Source of the DNA: Luidia sarsii
Lineage: Eukaryota; Echinodermata; Asteroidea; Paxillosida; Luidiidae
DNA: 64,000 bases
Assembly (NCBI GenBank): GCA_949987565.1
Contig: OX465104.1
Location: 25,445,757 to 25,509,756, forward strand
Direction: 5' to 3'
Part shown: positions 52,001-62,039 of the stretch, piece after piece
Position numbering within the stretch: the stretch's first letter is position 1
How the letters are laid out: every line of letters begins with the position of its first letter
The notes under the pieces: model-generated
Told to the model about the DNA's origin: nothing
What the model saw: the letters and a program-made list of their open reading frames with translations, nothing else
The model's database searches: none
Program-made: the position numbers and the translations under genes

Positions 52001-53279
52001 TTTCATTCAGAAGGACCCAGGCCAGGCACTACCAATACGTCTCATTTCTGTAATCAATTTTATGTGCAAGTTTCAGGACAACGTAAAAACTCAAATTTGG
52101 AACTTGAAACCTTCCTCCTTACGACGACCAAGTAGTCAATATTTTTATTCGCAGTGGCTGTTGTTACGGCAGTCGTCCGTGTGGTTCCCTGACTTGATTG
52201 TATTTCGTCAGCATTGCAGGCTGGTTGAACCAGTCTATTAGCTGATAGTCTGGTTCCAAGAGCAAAGCATCCTGACAAATACTGTGAAGTAATGTGTCTG
52301 ACGAACTCGAGTCACTACTATACAAGTGGCCACTTTTAAACTTGCACAATTTCAAAGTCAAACATAGCAGGTGAAGTTTGCTCACCTAAATCTCTTCCCT
52401 CACGGCCAAGGGTCGTCTTACAAGAGGTCCCACCGTTGCAGTAAATGGAAGTCTCGCCAAAGAGAATAAGAAGTAGTGGGGGTTAATCCATAGAACACAT
52501 GGAACGAAGATAAAAATCCAATGGACGGCGCTCTACGTGCTGATGCCCTCGTGGCGGCGTGTATAGGAATGGCGTTTAACCACGCCGTGCGTTTGCTCAC
52601 GCTTGACTAGATACGAACAATGCTCTTATTCACAGTCTATGCAATTACAAACGCACATTCCCTGCTCTCCTACTACAATAGTACTCGGAGTTCCAGCAAC
52701 GTTTTGGATAGGCCTATCTAGACATTCAAATATAGCTTGCGACCACGCGCTCTGGGCAGTAAAAGTTATTGTAAGTAGGAATGTAATCGTCAATAAGTAA
52801 TCAATGAATCCGTGATTTGTAGAAATCGATTGTTTACATTACTTTCGCCAATCTTGTAATAATAACAATAGTTTTTGTGTAGCGCATCACACCAATGTCT
52901 CAATGCGCTTCAGAGGAAACGACGATTACAAGCAATTGGAAAGTTTTAAAGAGAGCTTTGAATTCAGTTTCGTTATTGGCAGTCCTGATATGGTGTGGGA
53001 GAGAGTTGCCAAGCGATGGTGATGCCTGCACGATGGGACGATGTCCATAGGCTTTACATGTACGTCTTAGTGCGAGTGAGCGGTGTACTGAGCAGCAATA
53101 AGGACTGTTCTATATCGTGTGCACGAGAACGCCTGCCTTCCTCTCATCCCGTCCACCTGGATGCAACCCAGGCCCATTGAAGTACACGCATGTGCAGAAC
53201 GTCATGACGTCACGGGCACCGCTGGCCTAGCTAGCCTGTCCATGTTGGTAGCGATCATGGCAAACCTATTGAGATGAAC
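52001..53279. other. Unassigned DNA, one dispersed-repeat-like patch
   Basis: At 52860-53060, 'TAGCGCATCACACC' and 'GTCTCAATGCGCTTCAGAGG' followed by 'GGAAAGTTTTAAAGAGAGC' has the look of a dispersed element, but there is no second copy in the window. A GTAAGT-type donor follows 'GCAGTAAAAGTTATT' at about 52770. No gene supported. Confidence 0.3.
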
Positions 53280-53284
53280 ATTGT

Positions 53285-53990
53285 CTATTCCATCCCCAGA
53301 AGTTCGGCACTCAAACAAAAGCCACCAGGTCCCAAGGACAATCCCATGGTTCCCTTAGTTACTTCCTACCATCCTTCTCTTCCTCCTCTCAGGAAGATAA
53401 CTAAGGAAAACCACCATATTCTCCACACTTAAGATCGTCTGGCTGATGCCATTCCAAATTCGCCTGTTTTGGCTTTCAGGCGCCCCCGTAACCTGCGTGA
53501 CTTAATTGTCCGAGCAGAGGTTCCCCCTTTGGACACTTCACCTCCCACTAAATTTGGTACATTTAAGTGTACCTCGGAATGCATTGTTTGCAAGACACAT
53601 GTCAAGGAAATAGACTCTTTCAATGGACATTCTGCTGAAAATACCCACACGACCTATGGCTCTATCAGGTGCACTACCTCAAATATCATTATACCTCATC
53701 ATTCTCATGTAGAGTTTGCAATGTTCAGTATGTTGGCGAGACCAAAACACTTAAAAAACCGTATCTATGGCCATAGGTCTACAATCAAAACCGGTAAAAT
53801 GGACACCCCTGTTGGGTATCACTTCAATCTCCCTGATCACTCGATATCAGATATGAGTGTACTGGGCATAGAATCCCTTGGTCACCGTAGTAATGCTGTC
53901 CGTCTAAGCCGTAAGAAAATGTGGATGCAAATCTCAAAATTTAGTGAGCCTGACGTTTTGATCCTAGCAGGACCTTTCTCAAAGGCAGCG
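53285..53990 (+). pseudogene. Penelope-like retroelement family B, C-terminal GIY-YIG fragment B1
   Basis: Plus frames give 'PSLPPLRKITKENHHILHT', a stop, 'RLADAIPNSPVLAFRRPR', 'NLRDLIVRAEVPPLDTSP', 'CTSECIVCKTHVKE' (Cys cluster typical of the Penelope linker), 'SFNGHSAENTHTTYGSIRC', then the GIY-YIG start, which is frameshifted at 53690-53735 (bases for 'VCNVQYVGET' lie in another frame), and the nuclease end 'GHRSTIKTGKMDTPVGYHF', 'SISDMSVLGIESLGHRSN', 'AVRLSRKKMWMQ'. The RT core is missing. It matches B2 at 60.4-61.1 kb ('YRRPRNLQDLIVCAEVPS'). At least one stop and one frameshift make it dead. 3' UTR and end signature follow to 54207. Confidence 0.85.
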
Positions 53991-54207
53991 TGATCTTCCC
54001 CCCTTTTCTCACTAATCCCTACCCTACTCCTTGCCCTTCCCTTTGATCTCACCCTACCATCTTTACTTTTTGTCCTTTGTTTCTCATCCGTGTCCTATTC
54101 ACTCTCTTCCCCCCTTCCTTCGTGTACATGTATCTGTGTTGTCCTTGTCACTCTGCCTTTGAGAAAGGTCCTGCTAGGATCGAAACGTCAGGCCCACTAA
54201 ATTTGAA
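53942..54207 (+). repeat. Penelope family B 3' region with inverted terminal signature
   Basis: The segment opens with 'AGTGAGCCTGACGTTTTGAT', 'CCTAGCAGGACCTTTCTC', 'AAAGGCAGCGTGA' and closes with its reverse complement: 'TCACTCTGCCTTTGAG', 'AAAGGTCCTGCTAGGAT', 'CGAAACGTCAGGCCCACT'. The ~50-base arms enclose a pyrimidine-rich spacer of about 155 bp. CGAAACGTC equals the 3' core strand and cleavage triplet of Penelope hammerheads, but CTGATGA is not next to it. The same structure recurs at 58803-59045 and 60183-60240. Confidence 0.7.
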
Positions 54208-55980
54208 GAGATGAACATTGAGTTATATTACTAACACTTCTCCAAAAAAAATCTTTTAGAAAATGGAAATACAGTGTAGGTTATTACTTGCTTCAGAACC
54301 GCCGGCACTGCTGAGTCTGCGCAGACCCGATGACGTCATAGGGCCTACGTCCTATAATCGAGGTGGACGGTGAAAACCCTCGTGGACGCGTTACTGGACT
54401 AGTCTTGACTCAAGACGTTGTTGGTTTGGATAGCCGACCGTGATCCGAGGTGTACACACGCGTACGGACTCGCACATAGATCCGCACACGCGTACGCGTT
54501 AAATATTGTTTGTTGACCGGTCTGTGTGGGTGCGTATGGGTGTTTGCGGGTCAGTTTGGGTGCCGTATTCATGGCACCATCGCCCTCTATAGGCTTCCAA
54601 TATTGTATTTCAATGGTTGAAGATTCGAGGGGATGCTGAAGGGGCGGGGCAAGGGGGAGGGGCAGATGGGGAAGGAATAGCGGTTGCCCGTTTAAAACCA
54701 ATATGGTCAAAGTGCTTCCAAGAATGAACTAGTTCTTAAGAAGCACTCAGGCAGCAAAAGCAAAGTGAAAACTCACAAATGTAGATAGCCTACCGTTTTG
54801 ATCTGAGCAGGAACTTTCCTAAAGACAGAATGTGAAAACTAAACATCTTTAAAGAAAAGATTGCATCAAACATGCAGCACAGTCAATGACACCCTGTGCA
54901 CCAGTCATTTGGGGACTTGTCAGACGAATTCTGATTTCTAAATAAATTCATCCCAGTTTGTTCTTCATTTGACTTAGAAACAAATGGGTAGCATGCATAA
55001 TGGGCCTTTATCACAACCTTTTAGCTCTTGGGTGTTGTTAAAAATTGATCTTGTTTTGAGAAATGCCAGTGATTTCTTGTAGCAGCTGAAACCGAACAAA
55101 TATGCCATTTTAGGGAAACCTATGTGCATAAGAAACATAAACCAAACAATAATTCAGGTATCAATAGCAGTATGTAGTCAGACCTTTTATTTTGAGGAAC
55201 CAGAGACAAAATGTTGGCATTTACAAAACAAAATAATGGATTGAACATATACATGGATACAAAAGGGAAAGTTCCTCACTCGCGAAGGGACCTTCTCAAA
55301 TCAAAGTAAACAAAAACACAAAACCAAAACCAAGGATAAAGACTCTGATCAACTTTGCGATGCCCAAACTGAAAGGCCTCCATAATAGACCAGGACCCCC
55401 ACAAGTATCATTCAGGGTCCAATCCTAACCAGAAGGCAAATCCAAACCACAGATTGAAATCTGAAATCTGCAATCCCAGAAATAAGACAGGAGCTATTCT
55501 ACTACACAAGTAGCCTTCACAACCAGGCTGACTACAGGACTGAGCTTGAAATGCAGGACACCCCCAGAAGACTTTGTATGTGCTCTGACTGCCTGCTGAC
55601 CTGCTACTCAGGCTGATTCTTGGAGTTCCAGGCCAAGCAGCCAAGGCCCAAAAAAACACTCTTAGGGTTTAGCTGGGTTGCCTAGGGGGTACTTCTCCAA
55701 TTCAGTAGAGTGGATTAATCCCTCCTACAGTCTCATGGATGTCAGTGCAAGGTCACAAGCAAACAAGCAAACTCAAAGGCAATGCAAAGAAAAAAACAAG
55801 CATTCAAACTTGATGTCAATATGAGGAAGATAAAGTAAAGCAGAAATGTTAGCAACTCCTTGCTGACCAGAATGAACTGATACAGTGCAGTATACAAATC
55901 TCAAACAGTCAGAGAGCCTGAAGTTTCAATCCTAGACAAAGAACCAAGATGGAAATCTCAGGCCTTACAGCAATCTATGA
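54208..55980. other. Unassigned, partly CpG-rich DNA with degenerate Penelope-end traces
   Basis: 54300-54560 is CpG-richer ('CACACGCGTACGCGTTA', 'GTACACACGCGTACGG'). 'TACCGTTTTGATCTGAGCAG' at about 54790 and 'GAGCCTGAAGTTTCAATCC' at about 55915 look like decayed Penelope-end signatures. No gene recognised. Confidence 0.35.
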
Positions 55981-55984
55981 AAGA

Positions 55985-56354
55985 TCTCTCCCATCTGAGC
56001 AATGCAGCCCTTAGATGGTGGCCTTCCCTTATAGTCAACTAGTCTTTGCTGGGGTGAGGGCACCAGTCAGAAGCAATTCAACCATTAACTGCCGTATATC
56101 TCCAGGGATCACACCCCCGCTTCCATTCAGATTCGAACAGCTAATTGTTGTAAACCTGGCTACATCAGCTCAGGAATCACACAAAGTGGATGCAGCCTTT
56201 GTTTCAATTCAAGTCAAACAAACAAAGGAAAAACTGACTGGGAACTTTCTTAACAAATAAAAAAAAAGGGAAAAAACACTTCCACTGGACCAGGACTTGA
56301 ACCTGAGACCTCTGGATTAACGTACCAGCGTTCTCCCCTCTGAGCTGTCCAACC
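55985..56354 (-). repeat. Two overlapping copies of the tRNA-like dispersed family
   Basis: The plus strand 'CATCTGAGCAATGCAGCCCT' (55990) starts an upstream part running to 56130. 'CTGGACCAGGACTTGAACC', 'GACCTCTGGATTAACGTACC' and 'CTCTGAGCTGTCC' (56285-56350) form a second tRNA-like domain with the same layout as 51826-51898, with loop bases matching the copy at 1-75 (ACGTTAA). Confidence 0.6.
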
Positions 56355-57795
56355 CTTAGATGGTGGCCTTCCCAAAAAGAAAGAAAAAACCCAGAAAATT
56401 GGCAAAATATTCGGTAAGCTCTTAAGTCAGTAAGCTCTTTGACCATGACGGGTAACTGCATGGGAAAGGACACACTGTACAGACAGTGCAAATTGACTGC
56501 ACACAGGCCTATATAAGCAGAACACAGCATGTATGGAGTGAGTTGCTTGCTGTGTTGGTTGCTATGGAATACATGCCTCATTCAACGGTTATGGTTTTCT
56601 TTCAAGCTTCAGTCCTGGTTACCTACATTTGTCTGCAAGAATTTAGTCTCATGTATGCTGATTATCAAAGTTCATTAACAGTTTTGCATCGGTTACATCC
56701 CTAAAAAAATGCTCGCTGTCTGAAAAAATCCCCCAAAATTATAAAACAATATAATTATACCAAAAATATACCATAAATGAAAATCTCAGTGTCAATCCAA
56801 CATTGACTGATGAAAATGTAGCCTGACAAGGAAGCACGCCATACTTAACTGTAAACAAACTACCGTAAATGGTTTGGGGAACTCCCTTGCTAAAAGAAAA
56901 GAAAAATGATCGAGCATGGGACAAGTTGCGAGGAGAATTTCAATAATAAATAGGGACAGACAAGTGGGTTTTTACATCCAAACAGAGCGAAACCAAATTA
57001 AAGACAAAAAATCTCATCCAGACTGACCAGATCCACTTCTCAGTACACAAACAAGTGAGAAAGGTAAGAAAGGGAGAAAGTAAGAGAGTAAGGAAGTACC
57101 TGTAAGAAGAGTAAGAGTCCAAATAAAATTAAATAACTTAAGATGGGCCAAGTTGTAAGGTATAAAAATGGGGTAAGTAAGGCAAGTAAGGAAGACCAAG
57201 ATATAAACAAATGCTGTAAAGAAGGCCAAGCAAGGAATTAAGGCTTAAACTATGGACAATGCATCTACAGCATCTGACTGAAATTACTGCATGTCCCAAC
57301 TTTCAACTATAAGGTAAAACACAATCTTGTCTAAAATAAATCACTTTCCTAAAACAAACAAAACAAGTAAACCCAACCGCAGTGGTCAATCATCACTGAA
57401 CTCCTCTAGGTAAAGAGAGAACTACAATTTGACAAATACAGTCATCTAAGCAGAGAACAATTACTCTTGGCAATCAACACAAGTCAGCTACAGTATCACA
57501 AGGAAACTGGGAAATGAATAGAAGTAAACTCGTTTTTCCAACAACAGCAAAAAACCGAATCAAAGTTCAACTCAATCCAACTATACCGCAGAGTGCCAGC
57601 TATTTCAAGCAATTGAATAATCAATCCCAAAAAGGGAAACATGGGAATATGAAAGCGGCTTATTCTTATCATTCTTCCAAAGTTCCAGTACTTGGGAAAA
57701 CTTGGGTTAAAAATAAAGCCAGCTATACAAATTACAACACCACGACAAAACTCAGAAAAAGATGAAAATACGAACATTACAAATAATCCTTAACT
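56355..57795. other. Unassigned AT-rich DNA
   Basis: No gene, repeat family or RNA recognised. Purine-rich AAGTAAG-type stretch at 57055-57200. Short frames lack signatures. Confidence 0.35.
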
Positions 57796-57799
57796 CCTC

Positions 57800-57852
57800 T
57801 CTGCCTTTGGGAAAGGTCCTGCTAGGATCGAAACGTCAGGCCCACTAAATTT
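57800..57852 (+). repeat. Solo Penelope family B end signature
   Basis: 'TCTGCCTTTGGGAAAGGTCC', 'TGCTAGGATCGAAACGTC', 'AGGCCCACTAAATTTTAAG'. One base differs from 54155-54207. No coding sequence next to it. Confidence 0.75.
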
Positions 57853-57936
57853 TAAGAACTCCTAATCTTGTGATTTACAATTAAACAACAAGAAAATGAA
57901 CTCACCAAGGATGGAACAGACCAACTCAAAAGGTAA

Positions 57937-58006
57937 TTCAATCAGGTTGTGCCCTTGCTGGATGTGATGAACACTGAGTGCTCAGTGCTTTGCCTGGTGC
58001 CTGATC
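57937..58006 (+). repeat. Half copy of the inverted-repeat element of 33568-33763
   Basis: 'TTCAATCAGGTTGTGCCC', 'TTGCTGGATGTGATGAACAC' and 'TGAGTGCTCAGTGCTTTGCC' match the left arm at 33568-33630. The tRNA-like centre and right arm are missing. Confidence 0.7.
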
Positions 58007-58408
58007 AAACTCAAAAGGCCAGTAAAACTGGGATGGAATTGGAGTAGGACTGATGTATGTGTTGTTCACTCCACTGCTGCTCTGCAAAGTGACTCTAAAT
58101 TACTTTAGCAGGAAACAGTCCTGCACAGGGCTGGGGCTGAGAACAAGGGGCTACTGTCTAGAGGTGTTTAATTCCATGCGCAACATTACTTTACCAGTGG
58201 GGTGGGGGTTGACTAAAAGCAGTTCTAAATCCAGTGGGTTGTTAAATCTAAAAAAAAAATAACTAAAGTGGCCATGCCACACAATCATATTTGAACAATG
58301 TAATAATCCTACAGATCTATATACCTCATTTAGGTGATCAATCTTTACAGAAATGACAGGAAATTACTGACTGACTCAAATGAAAAGGAAAAAGTGAAAG
58401 GTATGCAT
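58007..58408. other. Unassigned DNA
   Basis: Nothing recognised. Confidence 0.3.
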
Positions 58409-58690
58409 TCAGAATAATTGGATCCTGCCATTACCACAGTCACAGACGACTATTTGATTGAGTTTGTTGAAGATTACGCCCCGAGGAGATTGGAAAGGAT
58501 TTTCTTGGTTGTGTATGTGGAAGGATTCCCAGCGAGGAGTGAACAGTTGGACACGGTGGTTGCCATTCTCTGCCACGGCCACAAAGCCCATGGAATCGAT
58601 GGCAATGGCTTCTGGCCAGTACAGCTGGTTGGATCCACTGCCTCATGACCCAAATGTAGCCTGGTAACTGCCTGTTGCACCATCAAACAC
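58409..58690 (-). pseudogene. NHL-repeat exon (TRIM/NHL-like) with in-frame TGA
   Basis: On the minus strand the exon follows a good acceptor, 'TTCCACATATCCTGCAG'. It reads 'VFDGATGSYQATFGS', TGA, 'GSGSNQLYWPEAIAIDSMGF', 'VAVAENGNHRVQLFTP', 'FQSPRGVIFNKLNQIVVCD' and 'CGNGRIQLF', then a stop at 58409. The pattern 'P..IAID..G.VAVAENGNHRVQLF' is an NHL repeat, and 'PRGVIFNKLNQIVVCDCGNG' is the next one. NHL beta-propellers form the C-terminus of TRIM-NHL ubiquitin ligases and related proteins and usually contain five or six repeats; here about two and a half are seen. The TGA lies where a Glu or Gly codon would be expected. It is either a relic exon or the final exon of a duplicated, dead gene. 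No other exon of it was recognised. Confidence 0.7.
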
Positions 58691-58802
58691 CTGCAGGATA
58701 TGTGGAAAAGAATATCGTTCAAATACGTTAAGTTGGGTTACTAGACACCCTCATGTGCCCAGTGTCTAATCTCAGGTGCATTTTATTTAAACAAAAGAAT
58801 AC

Positions 58803-59045
58803 CAAAATTTAGTGGGCCTGACATTTCGATCCTAGCAGGACCTTTCTCAAAGGCAGAGTGATAAGGACAAAACAGATACATGTACACGAAGGAAGGGGGA
58901 AGAGAGTGAATATGACACGGATGAGAAACAAAGGACAAAGAGTGAAGCTGGTAGGGTGAGATCAAAGGGAAGGGCAAGGAGTAGGGTAGGGATTAGTGAG
59001 AGAAGGGGGGAAGATCACCCTGCCTTTGAGAAAGGTCCTGCATTT
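58803..59045 (-). repeat. Penelope family B 3' UTR, solo fragment
   Basis: The plus strand begins 'TTTAGTGGGCCTGACATTTC', 'GATCCTAGCAGGACC' and ends 'CTGCCTTTGAGAAAGGTCCT'. The interior is the reverse complement of the pyrimidine-rich spacer at 53995-54150 ('GGTAGGGTGAGATCAAAGGG', 'AAGGGCAAGGAGTAGGG'). No coding part. Confidence 0.75.
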
Positions 59046-59149
59046 TGGTAATTTTAGTCAGTAAGCAGTTTGCAATATTTTTGTATATATAAAAAAAATA
59101 CCACCAGAACTGAATAATTGGATACACCAGTAGTCTCCCCTATCCATCC

Positions 59150-59550
59150 ATATCAGATATGAGTGTTCTGGGCATAGAATCACTTGTTCATCTTGGTGAT
59201 GCTGTCCGTTTAAGCCAAATGAGGATGAAGCGTCTTTGGACAATTCAAGCACATGGACACAACATCCAGGAGGGGAATGATGAACACCTTGCATGTGAAC
59301 CAATAACCCCTCCTTTGTGTTCTCTCCCCCACTTCTCTCTTTCACCTTTTCCCTTTGATGTTTCCCCCTTCCACTATCTCATCCCTACCCAAACCCCTGC
59401 CCTTCCCTCTGATCTCACCCTACCAGCTATCCCCTTTGTCCTCTGTCTGTCATCCATGTCTCTGTTACTTTCCCATTCCTATTTGTTTTGTCCCTGTCAT
59501 TCTGCCTTTGAGAAAGGTCCTGCTGCGATTGAAAAGTCAAGCCCTGCTAA
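59150..59550 (+). pseudogene. Penelope family B nuclease tail plus 3' UTR (B3)
   Basis: The plus frame reads 'SDMSVLGIESLVHLGDAVRL', 'SQMRMKRLWTIQAHGHNIQ', the last residues of the GIY-YIG region (compare 'SDMSVLGIESLGHRSNAVRL' in B1). A pyrimidine-rich 3' UTR with 'CCCTTCCCTCTGATCTCACC' and a decayed end signature 'GAGAAAGGTCCTGCTGCGAT' follow. Only the extreme 3' end of the element is present. It lies right after the opposite-strand solo 3' UTR at 58803-59045. Confidence 0.75.
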
Positions 59551-59739
59551 TGTTTGATATTCAGTTATGGTCATTTTAGTCAGTACACAATTTGCAACAT
59601 TTTTGCTTATTACTGTAGTCAACAAATAAAACATACAATGTGTTGTTTACAGTGAAGTCGTTATTGTCAGCGAGGTTTACCTATGAAAATACAATGTCAG
59701 AGATGTTTGGCAATAGTTCATGATGTGGTTTAATTGTGT

Positions 59740-59900
59740 GACGTCACGCCCCTCAGTGGCGGGGGGGGGGGGGGGGGTAGCTCTCCCTCTCTCTGGGCGT
59801 GCCATGGATGGCACCGTACAGACAGGTCCCTGAGTGGCTAGGGACAAGTCCATTGGGAAGTGAGCAGTGAGCACCCACATGTCCACCCCCCTCCCCCCAC
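59740..59900. other. 18-base G run in unassigned DNA
   Basis: A run of G starts at about 59760 and spans 18 bases after 'CCCCTCAGTGGC'. The surrounding DNA was not recognised. Homopolymer length may be unreliable in assemblies. Confidence 0.7.
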
Positions 59901-59998
59901 CAAGGCCCCTTAGGATTATCCTCCACAGAGGATTATCTTTCCCGCCTCAGCAATCACCGGCATATAAGCAGATCCACCACCAAGTCTAAGACATTCTC

Positions 59999-60032
59999 CT
60001 GATGATGGCCAGAGCATACTGGTCTGAACGTC
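59999..60032 (+). ncRNA. Hammerhead-ribozyme-like motif with perfect stem II
   Basis: CTGATGA (59999-60005), T, then GGCCAG (60007-60012) paired with CTGGTC (60019-60024) around loop AGCATA, then TGAACGTC (60025-60032). Core strand 1 and the stem are right, and GTC fits the cleavage triplet. The second core strand reads GAAC instead of GAAAC, one A short, so activity is unlikely as written. Just downstream 'CAGGTTCTTTTCAGAACC' forms a hairpin, followed by an 88-bp-satellite-like unit. Confidence 0.5.
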
Positions 60033-60054
60033 GAGTTACCACTCAGGTTCTTTT

Positions 60055-60140
60055 CAGAACCACACATCTTCTTTAAGAGACCTTATACATGGTGTCACCG
60101 CAAACCTTCCTATATTGATTCACCCACCATGCAAAGCCTT
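60055..60140 (-). repeat. Single diverged unit related to the 88-bp satellite
   Basis: The minus strand has 'GGAAGGTTTGCGGTGACACC', 'ATGTATAAGGTCTCTTAAAG' and, upstream, 'AAGGCTTTGCATGGTGG', the same order as satellite units at 62.04-64 kb. It lies directly next to the hammerhead-like motif at 59999-60032. Confidence 0.65.
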
Positions 60141-60449
60141 ATGTCTTACATATTCATTGGGAAGGAAATATCTCAAAAATTACAGGGCCTGACATTTCGA
60201 TCCTAGCAGGACCTTTCTCAAAGGCAAAGTGACAAGGACAAACACAGACAGTCAGGGGAAGGAAAGTCCTGACACACATGACAGAGGAAGGACAAAAGGG
60301 AAGGGAGTGGGATGCAGATGTACACTGAGGGAGGGGAGATTAGGAAAACAAACAAAAAGGTTAGGGAGGATCAAAGGGACGGGGAGGAGGTGGGAGATCG
60401 AAGGAAACAGCTACTGGGAAGATGACAGAAAAGAGGTGTTAATGAGGTA

Positions 60450-61163
60450 AGGATTAGTCATTCCCTTCTTGAATATTAAGGCCATGAGGTTGTATAGTGC
60501 GGAGACGCTTAATCCACAGTTTTTCCCTGCTGAGGCGGACAGCATCTTTCCGATGGCCAAGAGACTCTATGCCCTGTACAGACATGTCAAGAATGGAATG
60601 ATTAGGGAGATTGAAGTGATGGCCCACAGGTGTATCTACCGGTACTCGCTTTGTGTTGATGGTAGATCTGTGACCATAGAGTTATTTCTTTAGGCTGTTT
60701 CTAGTTTCACCGACATATTGAATGTTGCAAACCCTGCAAGAAATGAGATATATAACATTAGTAGTTGGACAAGTGATCATTCCATTGGTCCTATGCATAG
60801 AGTCAAAGGAGTGTCCAGAAAAGGAGACTGCTTCCTTCACATGGTTCAGACAGACTACACATTTAGAATTACACTTGAAGGTTCCATGCTGGGTCAGGGG
60901 TGAAGGATCCAAAGAGGGGACCTCAGCACAAACAATCAGATCTTGTAGGTTGCGAGGACGTCTGTATGCCAGGAATGGGATGTCCGGAACAGCACTGTCC
61001 AGAGGGTCTGAAGTGTGGAGAATGTGGTGATTGTCATTAATAATTTTCCAGAGGGGAAGGAGACAAGGATGAAAGCTGGTGACCAAGGGGATCCTGGGCC
61101 TTTTCGTAGGGTTAGGGTTATCAATAGAGCTTTCAATTTAACGACGGCCGTGACCCCTAGCAA
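60450..61163 (-). pseudogene. Penelope-like linker and GIY-YIG nuclease (B2, frameshifted)
   Basis: Minus frame 60682-61086 reads 'SFHPCLLPLWKIINDNHHIL', 'DSAVPDIPFLAYRRPRNLQ', 'DLIVCAEVPSLDPSPLTQ', 'CNSKCVVCLNHVKEAVSF', 'TNVIYLISCRVCNIQYVGET'. 'NVIYLIS' and 'YVGET' are the GIY and YIG halves, with the CxxC between them. The frame then shifts, and the nuclease end ('SILDMSVQGIESLGHRKD', near 60490-60590) is in other frames. This is the copy that best shows the C-C-C-H cluster upstream of the nuclease in family B. Confidence 0.83.
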
Positions 61164-61210
61164 TTAAATTCCTCTTGAGGTCCTGTGAATGGCGGGAGAA
61201 ATCTGAATCA

Positions 61211-61801
61211 TTAGAACATAATACGCCTAAGGCGAAGAGCTTGACTGTAGGCTATTCCAGTCTTACAGTGTATGGGATGAAAGGTTGAGGCATGGAGATA
61301 TCGATGTGTATCTGTGGGTTTAGAATACAAATCGGTGGTTAGGGTGTCGCCGTCTTTCCGTATGGTAACATCCAGAAAGTGCGTCTGATGATGGGATGAG
61401 TGCTCAGATGTGAACTTGATACGCTTGTGATTGATGTGTTCAATGAAATCACCTAAACTGCTACTTTCCCTAGTCCAGATGAAAAATATGTCATCGATGA
61501 ATCTCAACCATATCCATGGGAGACAGGGTGCCATCTTCAGTATGCGTTCTTCACGGTCACCCATGAGGAGGCAAGCGGAGGAGGGAGCAATGTGTGTACC
61601 CATAGCAGTCCCATGTACCTGTAGATAGTGTTTGTCTAGAAAGGAAAAGTTGTTCTTGGTTAATACAAGTCTCATTAGGGTAACAATGTCACTAATGGGG
61701 GGAGGGGAGTGTCCACTTCTGACCAAAGATGAGGAGCAAGCCAGAATTCCTTCCTCATGGGGGATGCTAGTATATAAGGGAGCAGGCATCAATGGTGCCA
61801 A
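61211..61801 (-). pseudogene. Penelope-like reverse transcriptase domain (B2)
   Basis: An open minus frame with RT landmarks in order: 'SDIVTLMRLVLTKNNFSFLD', 'KHYLQVHGTAMGTHIAPSSA' (the 'G.AMG...AP..A' substrate-binding motif), 'CLLMGDREERIL', 'WLRFIDDIFFIWTRESS' (catalytic 'FIDDIF', the YxDD-type motif with the two Asp), 'HINHKRIKFTSEHSSHH', 'THFLDVTIRKDGDTLTTDLY' ('FLDV.I' motif) and 'SKPTDTHRYLHASTFHPIH', which is diagnostic for Penelope-like elements. The fingers region, with the first catalytic Asp block, lies upstream and is mostly lost (remnants to about 61850). The palm itself looks intact; enzymatic activity is not expected from a truncated element. Confidence 0.88.
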
Positions 61802-61850
61802 TGATGGCTGAGTAGGGAACCTGGTCCTTGATGTCTTCCAACTGGGAAGG

Positions 61851-62039
61851 AAATATACCGTCCCAGTACTGGTGTGTGGTCTAGGCTAGGGTCACTCACT
61901 ACGGGAACCAGACCCTTGATCGATCACAGGTATACCTCAAGCAACAATTTTAAACATTTGAAGCAATACACGAAGGAACCAGTGTTACGTGAATCAAAGC
62001 AGGAAGTGTTTCATTTCAATCAACACACTCCAACAAGAG
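61851..62039. other. Unassigned junction between the retroelement and the satellite
   Basis: No signature. Probably flanking DNA or an unrecognised 5' part of the element. Confidence 0.3.

Larger units (their letters stand above)
60183..61850 (-). mobile_element. Penelope-like retroelement, family B copy B2 (5'-truncated, RT and GIY-YIG)
   Basis: The most complete retroelement in the window, on minus. The order from high to low coordinates is RT core (61211-61801), linker and GIY-YIG (about 60450-61163), and 3' UTR ending with the signature 'GGGCCTGACATTTCGATCC' near 60185-60235. The 5' end is lost near 61850. Frames change between RT and linker and again inside the nuclease, so it is not autonomous now. 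Confidence 0.82.

Noticed and set aside
53469..53993. 174-codon plus frame as an intact nuclease gene
   Set aside because: The GIY-YIG start is out of frame (the 53690-53735 segment encodes the motif in another frame), a stop lies upstream, and no RT is present.
54149..54207. Complete hammerhead ribozyme at the family B end signature
   Set aside because: GAAACGTC is present but CTGATGA and a real stem II are not; CTGCTAG is the closest match, so only a half motif can be claimed.
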